Positions 48,821 to 54,964 of a stretch of DNA of 54,964 bases are shown piece after piece (the first letter of the stretch is position 1; each line of letters starts with the position of its first letter). Made by a program: the position numbers and the translations under genes. This stretch comes from Lentihominibacter butyricus (lineage in GTDB: Bacteria > Bacillota > Clostridia > Peptostreptococcales > Anaerovoracaceae), in contig NZ_JAOQJP010000015.1 of NCBI RefSeq assembly GCF_025567305.1, positions 1-54,964 on the forward strand, given 5' to 3'. A model generated the notes under the pieces. The model worked only from the letters and a program-made list of their open reading frames with translations. It did no database searches and was not told where the DNA came from.

Positions 48821-51133
48821 TTATTTTGTTAAAAGACCGGATAGATTTTTTCCAATGCAAAATCCAATCTGTGGATATAACTCCTGAATTTCCTGATATT
48901 TTGCTTCAATCATTTCTGGTTCATCAGCCCAGATCTTTTCATATATTTTGAAAGCTCTTTTAAAATGTGTTTTGGCTTGCGGAAGATTGGCAGTCATCAG
49001 ATAAATGGTTCCAAGGGTTTCCTGTACTTTGGCATAATCCAGACAGTCATCGGAATGGTATTCCTTGATGATGCCGGATAATTTTTGTAATTCGGAGATT
49101 CCTCTTTCGGGTTCCTGCTGTTTTGTCAGGAACATTGCATAATTGGCAATCTGAGGTATGCTGTCATTTATATGAAGCAGGTTAAATTGGTCAAGCAGTG
49201 AGATACTTTTTTCCATGTGTTCCCTTGCAAGATCGGGATGAGCGTTCATGCGGTAAAGTCCACCGAGATTGGCATGAAGGTTGGAAACAAGGCGAGCATT
49301 GTCAGCAGTGATAGTTTCTATCTGGGCAAGTGCATCCTTTTCTAGTTTTATTGCTTTTTCAGGTTTGGTTTCAAGAGTTGCCTGAAAATCTAGTAATAAT
49401 GCCCGGTCAGAGTCGGTTCCAATGTTTTTTGTCCTTAACAGCCCCGTCAGTTCCTGAATGATTCCATTCATACCTTTGTGGTAGTTATAGTTATCCATGT
49501 ATGGAAATGCATTTTCCAGAAAAAGCAGATACTTTGGTATATCATTCTTTTCAATCAATTCTATGATATTTCCGATTGTTTGAAATAGCTTTTTGTAATA
49601 AGCTACTTCCATTCCATGCATTAAACATATTTTCTGTAAAGAATCCAGTAATATGTGACAGCTACTTACAGATGGTTTTGTCTCTGAAAGGGCAATTTCC
49701 TTAATCATAGGATGCAGGGAGATTGTGTGACGTGTAGTTGTCTGCACAAAACCAGTTTCAATCAAGTCGTTAATTTCATTTAAGGTAGGCAGTTTCAGCC
49801 ATTTGGCGAATATGCGGGCAGAAATACCAGTGTAAGGAAGAAAACACAAATTGCACATGATATCCTGCTGTTTTCGGGATAAAGCATATAGTGAAAATAG
49901 AGTATGGATATGACTATAATAAGTGGCTTTACTGCTTTGACCATCCTTGATTATCTTAATTTTATCTTCATTATCGAGAGATGCTCTTTCTTCCTGAAGT
50001 TTTGCTAATAACTGACCTGGAGTTGAAATTCCATTTTCCAAAAGTTTTGCAGCCAGTTCTACAGCAAAAGTATGATAGTGTACGGTCTCTATGATTTTTT
50101 CGACGGTCGAACGATACTTGTCTGCTTCTGAATAAAATGCAGATGTCAGTTGGAAAAGAATGTTTATATCCTGTATTTCTTTTAATTGAAAAGTACAGTA
50201 TTCATTCAGATTACTTCTGGTCGTAAATAAAATCTGGCAGCGATATTTTAATACTACTGACAGAAAGCTGTCCTGTGTGGCAGTGACATTAAAATTATCT
50301 ATGATAAGCAGAGTATCAGATTTCAGGGAACGCAGGAAACGGTTATGTCTTTGAAACCGTTCCTGTTCAGTGCTTTCCGGAAGATCGTCAATAAAATCCA
50401 TGTCAGTAATGTCCTGATGAAGATTGCCGGTATATTCTACATAAAGGATATTGGTGTATTGCTTTATGTACCGCTTTGCGTAGGCTTTGGCAAGTTCACT
50501 TTTTCCGATTCCGGCGATTCCGCAAAGAAAAACATGACGGTTTTCCTCAAGCATGGTATATAATTCTTCTAGTTCTTTATCTCTTCCGATAAAATGACGG
50601 CATGGTTTCGGAACCTCACTGTCCATAATATAATCCAGCACAATAGGGGATAAAGCGCCTCCGGCGAGCAGCTTCTGATTTTTGGTATTACGTTTGATGA
50701 ATTGGCGTTCCATGCCAAAAGAAATCAGTTTTGCAAGAAACAGCAGTCTTGAACTGGCTGGTTTATATAAGGGAGTCAGATTTTTCTTTTTCGTATCTGA
50801 GATGCTGTCATCCTGAATGAATAAAGTGTAAATATCTTGTATAGCCATATTACAGTCAGACATCAGTGGAAGAAGATTCTGGTGGATGGTATGGGCTAAT
50901 TTTTCCTGATTGGATGGCTTGGAATAGTAAGCGGATATTTTAGGACTGATTTTAGCCTGACCAGTCATCCAGCGGCAAACCAGACCGTTATCCATTGAAA
51001 AATCCTGATTTGCCGGATCATCCATAAAATCTTCAAATAATTCGTATAAAAAATCAGGCTGACTCATTTGATTACTTTCGCTGATATGATTTTTTAAGCA
51101 AGTGCTAATAGAAGAAAAATCGCATCGATTCAA
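48821..51133 (-). CDS. STAND NTPase with NB-ARC and tetratricopeptide repeats
   Basis: 770 residues. The N-terminal about 170 residues are unassigned, with an HTH-like stretch LVCRWMTGQAKIS (51-63). The NB-ARC ATPase has an FIGRDKELEELY entry motif, Walker A GIAGIGKS (205-212), Walker B LLIIDN (275-280) and TTR (304-306). A winged-helix region follows, then several TPR-like helical repeats (about 560-750). The TTG start at 51133 lies 8 nt after AAAGGGG. STAND proteins act as switchable sensors in regulation or phage defence; no nuclease or other killing domain is seen, so regulation is at least as likely here. Monocistronic. Confidence 0.85.
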   Translation of the reverse strand: MNRCDFSSISTCLKNHISESNQMSQPDFLYELFEDFMDDPANQDFSMDNGLVCRWMTGQAKISPKISAYYSKPSNQEKLAHTIHQNLLPLMSDCNMAIQDIYTLFIQDDSISDTKKKNLTPLYKPASSRLLFLAKLISFGMERQFIKRNTKNQKLLAGGALSPIVLDYIMDSEVPKPCRHFIGRDKELEELYTMLEENRHVFLCGIAGIGKSELAKAYAKRYIKQYTNILYVEYTGNLHQDITDMDFIDDLPESTEQERFQRHNRFLRSLKSDTLLIIDNFNVTATQDSFLSVVLKYRCQILFTTRSNLNEYCTFQLKEIQDINILFQLTSAFYSEADKYRSTVEKIIETVHYHTFAVELAAKLLENGISTPGQLLAKLQEERASLDNEDKIKIIKDGQSSKATYYSHIHTLFSLYALSRKQQDIMCNLCFLPYTGISARIFAKWLKLPTLNEINDLIETGFVQTTTRHTISLHPMIKEIALSETKPSVSSCHILLDSLQKICLMHGMEVAYYKKLFQTIGNIIELIEKNDIPKYLLFLENAFPYMDNYNYHKGMNGIIQELTGLLRTKNIGTDSDRALLLDFQATLETKPEKAIKLEKDALAQIETITADNARLVSNLHANLGGLYRMNAHPDLAREHMEKSISLLDQFNLLHINDSIPQIANYAMFLTKQQEPERGISELQKLSGIIKEYHSDDCLDYAKVQETLGTIYLMTANLPQAKTHFKRAFKIYEKIWADEPEMIEAKYQEIQELYPQIGFCIGKNLSGLLTK

Positions 51134-51171
51134 TAGAAATTCCCCTTTCGTAGTTAAGATTGAGTATATCT

Positions 51172-51200
51172 ATCATAACACGAACATATATTCGATTCAA
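51172..51200 (-). promoter_or_regulatory. Promoter of the STAND gene with palindromic spacer
   Basis: On the minus strand TTGAAT, a 17-nt spacer and TATGAT. The spacer contains CGAATATATGTTCG, a near-palindrome that could be an operator between -35 and -10. Confidence 0.55.
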
Positions 51201-51316
51201 GAAAATACGGATATTTTTAAAGTAATTGTGTCAATTTACAATCAATTTCTATTCAATGTGGTTTTCAGGCAGGTTCTGTAAAATAAGCTCAGAACAAACA
51301 ATAACGGGAGGAGCTT

Positions 51317-51451
51317 ATGCAACAGAATATTGAATTTGAGCGGTGCATTGATTTTCTGGTACGGATGATTGATAAGTACGGCGAAGAAGTCCTCCGGGAG
51401 TTGGAGGAAGAAAAACAGAATAAGGAAGAAAAAGAAGCGGCAGTTTCCTGA
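51317..51451 (+). CDS. 44-residue conserved-type small protein
   Basis: ATG at 51317 behind GGGAGGAG with good spacing; 44 codons then TGA. The peptide begins MQQNIEFERCIDFLVRMIDKY and continues as a single acidic/basic amphipathic helix rich in Glu and Lys. The sequence between the STAND gene and this start (51134-51316) holds the divergent promoters. Function unknown; similar very short genes near recombinases of this element type are known to me only by resemblance. Confidence 0.6.
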   Translation: MQQNIEFERCIDFLVRMIDKYGEEVLRELEEEKQNKEEKEAAVS

Positions 51452-51498
51452 AATACAAAATGTAAATCAGACTGTCGCTTTTTTCATGCATTTTTAAA

Positions 51499-52107
51499 TC
51501 AAATAAATTTTAAAAGCTGATGCAGAGTGTGTGGCTCATTATTCTGGGAAGCAGTAATACGAGTATCAAATGGTTTGAAATGATTCTGTGTATAAAAGTT
51601 CAGAAGAAATTCATTATCTTCGCATTCAAGAAACTCCATAACGCCACCTACGGAATATTTGAGACTGGATATGGTTTCCAGTGCAAATCCCAGCAGAATG
51701 TTTCCAGGGATTCGTTTTTCTTTTGGAAGAGAATAGTTCTTTCCTAACTGTGCAATCAGGTAAGCTGCTGTGGTATAGGATTGTGTTTCTTCATCCAGAA
51801 TACTGACACGGGACAATTTCTTTGCCATTGTTTTACTGATGTTTGAGGCCCGGACAGAGATTGGCTTTACTGTAAGGGAAAAATAGCCAACCAATGAAGC
51901 ATCTTCGGCATCAAATACCAGATAAGTGATGGATTGATCTTTTTTCGTAAATTCAATTGCATTATGTAATAAAAAGTATTCAACATCGGGATTTTTGGGA
52001 CAAGAAAAATCGGAGAGTAAGTCGTAAAGACTTTCCTCTCCGATATATGTCGGTTCGTCTTTATCCAAATATGCCCGAATATTAACGGTAAAATATTTAT
52101 CAGACAT
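51499..52107 (-). CDS. GNAT-fold acetyltransferase, probable toxin of a TA pair
   Basis: 202 residues. A divergent GNAT: ITYLVFDAEDASLVGYFSLTVKPISV corresponds to the central strands, SYTTAAYLIAQLGKNYSLP to the acetyl-CoA entry region, and FLLNFYTQNHFKPFD to the C-terminal motif. Its start overlaps the stop of the 61-residue gene upstream (ATGA within 52100-52107), the arrangement of toxin-antitoxin pairs whose GNAT toxin acetylates aminoacyl-tRNA. That target is inference by analogy. Confidence 0.75.
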   Translation of the reverse strand: MSDKYFTVNIRAYLDKDEPTYIGEESLYDLLSDFSCPKNPDVEYFLLHNAIEFTKKDQSITYLVFDAEDASLVGYFSLTVKPISVRASNISKTMAKKLSRVSILDEETQSYTTAAYLIAQLGKNYSLPKEKRIPGNILLGFALETISSLKYSVGGVMEFLECEDNEFLLNFYTQNHFKPFDTRITASQNNEPHTLHQLLKFI

Positions 52108-52285
52108 GTTTTTTCTTCCTTTTTGACATTAAAGCTAAGATTTCCTGTGGGTTCGTTAACTGACGTCCGGGAAGTGTCTGCTTTGGTGTGCGGTCACGGT
52201 CGGCTTCGTCAATTGCTGCGACAAAACGCTTTACGCTATTTGGATTGGATACGACAAAATTATGAGTAATACTTGAAGTAGCCAT
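52100..52285 (-). CDS. Probable antitoxin paired with the GNAT protein
   Basis: 61 residues (MATSSITHNFVVSNPNSVKRFVAAIDEADRDR...QEILALMSKRKKKHV). The start at 52285 follows AGAGGAGGTGTTAGT. The NFVVSNPxSVKRFVAAIDEA pattern recurs in small genes before GNAT genes in Firmicutes. The N-terminal strand may bind DNA for autoregulation, and the C-terminal part may cover the toxin. Not the RHH (TacA) type. Confidence 0.7.
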   Translation of the reverse strand: MATSSITHNFVVSNPNSVKRFVAAIDEADRDRTPKQTLPGRQLTNPQEILALMSKRKKKHV

Positions 52286-52324
52286 ACTAACACCTCCTCT
52301 TTTTTGGCTTTTTTGTGTATTTAT

Positions 52325-52353
52325 AGTATATGCAATGTGTGATAAAAACACAA
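52325..52353 (-). promoter_or_regulatory. Promoter of the toxin-antitoxin pair
   Basis: On the minus strand TTGTGT, a 17-nt spacer and TATACT, 40 nt before the antitoxin ATG. The rest of the 52286-52622 gap holds only A/T-rich sequence before the divergent recombinase. Confidence 0.6.
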
Positions 52354-52622
52354 TATCAAAAACAGAAATTCTTTCTAAATAATTTTCAAGCCGGACATTT
52401 ATTAGACGCTTCCGGTAAGCGAACAATATTTTCGAGCCAATCATTTATAAGTCGCCAATGGTGGGCGGGCAATATTTTGATAACAGAAATGCTCTGTATC
52501 TAACTTAATTATACGATTGGCGAAGAAATGCGTCAATACGGAAAATAAGTATTGAAAATAGTTGGAACAAGCACTAAAATAAGGTTGGGACAACAAAACA
52601 GAGTTATACTGCGAGGAAGATT

Positions 52623-54308
52623 ATGAAGAATAAAAAGATTAAATGCGATATATATACCAGAGTATCCACAACCATGCAGGTAGATGGCTACAGTCTGGAT
52701 GCTCAGAAAGAAAAACTCAAGAGATATGCGGAATTTCAGAATATGGAAATCGTAAATGAGTATTCTGATGAAGGTAAGTCTGGAAAAAGCGTAGAGGGCA
52801 GACCGGAATTTCAGAGAATGTTGGATAATATTGAGAATGGAACAGATGAGGTACAGTTTGTACTGGTGTTCAAGCTTTCCAGATTCGGTCGTAATGCGGC
52901 AGATGTATTAAACTCTTTGCAGAGGATGCAGGATTTTGGAGTGAATCTGATCTGTGTAGAAGATGGAATTGACAGCTCAAAAGATAGTGGAAAGCTGATG
53001 ATTTCTGTTCTGTCTGCGGTGGCAGAGATTGAACGAGAGAATATCCTTGTTCAGACAATGGAAGGACGTAAGCAGAAAGCCAGGGAAGGAAAATGGAACG
53101 GAGGATTCGCTCCATATGGTTATGAATTGGTAAATGGAGAATTACAGATTGCAGAGGACGAAGCGGAGATTATTCGTTTGATTTATGACAAATTTATTCA
53201 TACAAATATGGGAATCTCTGCGATTGCTGCATGGCTGAACCAGCATGGATATAAAAAGAAAAAACGACAGAATAATACATTGGACGCATTTGCCTCTTCC
53301 TTTATAAAAGGCGTTCTGGATAATCCGGTATACTGTGGAAAGTTGGCTTATGGACGAAGGAAGAACGAGAAAGTTTCAGGAACAAGAAATGAATATCGCA
53401 TTGTAAAACAGGGAAATTATATGCTGCATGATGGTATTCATGAAGGAATCATTTCAGAAACAGATTGGGAGCTGGCACATCAAAAACGGGAAAAAACAGG
53501 TGTGAAATATGAAAAGACGCATAGTCTGGATCATGAGCATATCTTATCTGGAATATTGAGATGTCCGCTATGTGGAAGCGGTATGTATGGGAACGTGAAC
53601 CGAAAGAAAAAGAAAGATGGAACCTTATATAAGGATTATTTCTATTATGCCTGTAAACATCGTCGTCTGGTAGATGGTCATAAATGTGGATATCGTAAAC
53701 AATGGAGTGAGGAGAAGATTAACAATGCAGTGGAAGAAGTTATTCGGAAGCTGGTGAAGAATCCTAAATTTGAAGAAGCAATTCTGAATAAAATTGGTTC
53801 AAGAATAGATACAGAAGAAATAGAAAAAGAGATTGACGGATTGGAAAAGCAGCACAGGCAGCTGACCGGAGCAAAAGCAAGACTTGGACAGCAGATGGAC
53901 AGTCTGGATATTATGGATAAATTTTATGAGAAGAAATATCAGGATATGGAGACAAGGTTATACCGTCTGTACGATGAGATCGAAGGCGTGGAGAACAGTA
54001 TAGAGGAAGTTAAGAACCGCCTGCTGAATATCGAGCAACAGAAAATATCAGAAGAAAACGTCTATCAATTTCTTTTATATTTTGATAAACTATATGATAA
54101 GTTCACCGATCTGGAGAAGAAAGAATTTCTTAACAGCTTTGTAGAACAGGTGGACATTTACGAGCAGGAGCAGCCGGATGGCAGATTCCTGAAGCACATA
54201 AAGTTCCGTTTTCCGGTGTATTTTGGAGACAGAGAGACACAGGAACTTTGTTGGGACAACGAAAGTACCGTTGAGACGGTAGTTTTGATGTCAAAGGTAC
54301 AGAAGTAA
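52623..54308 (+). CDS. Large serine recombinase (TnpX/TndX-like)
   Basis: 561 residues. Resolvase-type catalytic domain with Ser15 in YTRVST and the Arg-rich KLSRFGRN motif, then the Recombinase domain (about 165-270), a zinc ribbon (CPLCGSGMYG ... YACKHRR ... CGY) and a long coiled coil (about 395-490). It excises and inserts the outer element by double-strand cleavage at a central dinucleotide. The last residues, STVETVVLMSKVQK, are encoded by the att core and beyond, so its C-terminus depends on where the element is integrated. ATG behind GAGGAAGATT. Confidence 0.95.
   Translation: MKNKKIKCDIYTRVSTTMQVDGYSLDAQKEKLKRYAEFQNMEIVNEYSDEGKSGKSVEGRPEFQRMLDNIENGTDEVQFVLVFKLSRFGRNAADVLNSLQRMQDFGVNLICVEDGIDSSKDSGKLMISVLSAVAEIERENILVQTMEGRKQKAREGKWNGGFAPYGYELVNGELQIAEDEAEIIRLIYDKFIHTNMGISAIAAWLNQHGYKKKKRQNNTLDAFASSFIKGVLDNPVYCGKLAYGRRKNEKVSGTRNEYRIVKQGNYMLHDGIHEGIISETDWELAHQKREKTGVKYEKTHSLDHEHILSGILRCPLCGSGMYGNVNRKKKKDGTLYKDYFYYACKHRRLVDGHKCGYRKQWSEEKINNAVEEVIRKLVKNPKFEEAILNKIGSRIDTEEIEKEIDGLEKQHRQLTGAKARLGQQMDSLDIMDKFYEKKYQDMETRLYRLYDEIEGVENSIEEVKNRLLNIEQQKISEENVYQFLLYFDKLYDKFTDLEKKEFLNSFVEQVDIYEQEQPDGRFLKHIKFRFPVYFGDRETQELCWDNESTVETVVLMSKVQK
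54269..54284 (+). other. Right attachment site of the outer element
   Basis: CGTTGAGACGGT (54269-54280), then GTT after one mismatch, as at 841-856. Together with the preceding A and C it forms ACCGT-TGAG-ACGGT, an inverted repeat around a central GA, as serine recombinase core sites often are. Sequence to the right should be host DNA, including the native end of the methyltransferase gene. Confidence 0.7.
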
Positions 54309-54339
54309 ATCGTGTAAATAGCCTTAAAATAAAGCATTT

Positions 54340-54379
54340 CCGAGAGATGGAGGTATTCTTCCGGCTCTCGGATTTTTTT
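54340..54379 (+). terminator. Terminator after the recombinase
   Basis: CCGAGAG (54340-54346) pairs with CTCTCGG (54365-54371), with an inner GAGG/CTTC stretch, followed by ATTTTTTT. Confidence 0.8.
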
Positions 54380-54413
54380 GTTTTCGGAGGTTGCTACCCC
54401 AAAGAAAACAAGG

Positions 54414-54480
54414 GTTGAGTTGACAGGTTGAAAATGGGCAGTGTTGAGTTGACAAGATGATTTTGTGTAGGGTTGAGTGA
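54414..54480. repeat. Three direct repeats with 29-nt period
   Basis: GTTGAGTTGACA at 54414 and 54443 and the shorter GTTGAGTGA at 54472, exactly 29 nt apart. The first six bases equal the start of the att core. No gene is in 54309-54532. Confidence 0.6.
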
Positions 54481-54532
54481 ATAGAGTGGTTAAATGAAAA
54501 GCCAACCGAAAATGAATCCGGTTGGCATGAGA

Positions 54533-54880
54533 TTATTTTTCTTCGATGTTTTTTAGGGTGACACCTTGTGCGTTACGCCATGTGGCATTTCCACTCAAGC
54601 TGGCTCCGCCGATGTATGAGGCAGCAGCAGAAGGACTGGTAAATAAAATATCCTCTGTAAGCATAAAGTTCTCGTCTACTTTGGACGCATACTTTTCGCG
54701 GTTACGCAATGTTGGATCTGGGCAGCTTTTTGTAAGTTTTGCAGATATCTGGCTACCCTTTAATACTACAAAGCCCTCACTGGTTCGCTTTCCAGTGGCT
54801 TTTACGCCAGAATGGTCGAAATACAATAATTCATCGGAAGTATCTGTCACGGTAGCAGCATTTTCTATGGCTACTTGAGG
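54533..54880 (-). pseudogene. DUF4357-domain protein, N-terminus removed by an IS element
   Basis: 116 codons: DELLYFDHSGVKATGKRTSEGFVVLKGSQIS..., AASYIGGASLSGNATWRN. This is the DUF4357 domain usually found at the C-terminus of GIY-YIG nuclease-like proteins. The frame continues into the IS end at 54881, where the recognisable sequence stops, so the upstream part is lost or displaced. Confidence 0.7.
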
Positions 54881-54964
54881 TGTACCCCAAAAAGTAGAGT
54901 CTGAAAAAAGATGATATAATAGAGACAATACGGAGGTACACTATGGCACGATCAAAGTATTCAA
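54881..54964 (+). mobile_element. Left end of an IS3-family-like insertion sequence, cut by the window edge
   Basis: Begins TGTACCCCAAAAAGTAGA, the kind of terminal inverted repeat seen in the IS150/IS3 group, followed by a -10-like GATATAAT (54913-54920), CGGAGG and an ATG at 54943. The break in the DUF4357 gene coincides with this point. The right end is outside the window. Confidence 0.6.
54943..54964 (+). CDS. Transposase OrfA start, partial
   Basis: ATG behind CGGAGG with 6-nt spacing; only seven codons (MARSKYS) before the window ends. Consistent with the first ORF of an IS3-type element, an assignment resting on the position inside the IS end. Confidence 0.5.

Larger units (their letters stand above)
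842..54280. mobile_element. Outer integrative mobilizable element (TnpX-type serine recombinase), about 53.4 kb including a nested ICE
   Basis: Boundaries are set by the shared att core in the methyltransferase gene and in the recombinase 3' end. It encodes TnpV, a TCS-ABC exporter, a MobL relaxase with oriT, RepA/DnaC/ParMR replication and partition genes, a VanY-like peptidase, an ECF sigma-ABC operon, a STAND protein, a toxin-antitoxin pair and the recombinase. It has no type IV secretion genes of its own; those lie only in the nested element at 16973-47543. Without that insert it is about 22.9 kb. It should be mobilizable rather than self-transmissible unless it uses the resident conjugation machinery. 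Confidence 0.75.

Noticed and set aside
1..54964. tRNA or rRNA genes as integration target or cargo
   Set aside because: No segment with a recognisable tRNA cloverleaf or rRNA signature was seen; both integration sites are in protein genes.

Overview
The window looks like chromosomal DNA of a gut-type Clostridia, probably Lachnospiraceae. The evidence is strong AGGAGG-type ribosome binding sites, A/T-rich codon use in the outer genes, an RlmD-type rRNA methyltransferase, a TnpX-like large serine recombinase and a Tn1549-like conjugation backbone. The species cannot be named from the sequence. Almost the whole window is one nested mobile structure, one element inside another.

Outer element (about 842-54280; 53.4 kb, or about 22.9 kb without the inner element). 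It sits in the 3' end of a 23S rRNA methyltransferase gene (rlmD-like, running in from the left edge). The element's own large serine recombinase (52623-54308) ends at the other boundary with the same att core. Its left half carries a TnpV protein, a two-component system with an FtsX-type ABC exporter (1686-6616) and a group II intron placed just behind that operon's terminator. Next comes a plasmid-like module on the minus strand (MobL relaxase, oriT, DUF3847, DnaC-like ATPase, RepA, ParR-like, ParM). A VanY-like D,D-carboxypeptidase and an ECF sigma / membrane partner / ABC transporter operon follow. Its right half (47550-54308) holds the severed 3' part of that operon's permease, an NB-ARC/TPR STAND protein, a 44-aa protein, an antitoxin-GNAT toxin pair and the recombinase.

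Inner element (16973-47543, 30.57 kb). This is a Tn1549-like integrative conjugative element inserted at codon 18-19 of the ABC-2 permease gene. Removing it with one 6-bp coupling sequence restores a 405-codon reading frame. It has int and xis, a long non-coding gap, Tn916 Orf8/Orf7-like regulators, a 25-aa leader ORF among hairpins and a low-GC BceAB-RS-type cargo operon. It continues with an XRE regulator, MobC plus relaxase and a long minus-strand transfer operon: RepA/DUF6017, PcfB, VirD4, Maff2, VirB6, PrgI, VirB4, CHAP hydrolase, DUF4315, DUF4366, topoisomerase III, a 1277-aa ArdA/ArdC-like/YodL antirestriction fusion, TTRAP and a Cys-rich protein.

How the genes work together. The joint cargo is weighted to cell-envelope defence: two TCS-ABC exporter systems, one ECF-controlled ABC system now broken, and one D,D-carboxypeptidase. 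The rest serves transfer, replication, partition, addiction (GNAT toxin pair) and antirestriction. The most unusual signals are non-coding. Two oriT-like modules lie in inverted orientation (26307-26405 and 33902-34000). A pair of equal-length 114-nt repeats brackets the transfer operon (28399-28512 and 47176-47289). Tandem repeats lie inside both replication-initiator genes, and a leader ORF carries a possible ribosome-arrest motif. Right of the outer element, a DUF4357 gene fragment is cut by an IS3-like insertion sequence running off the window.
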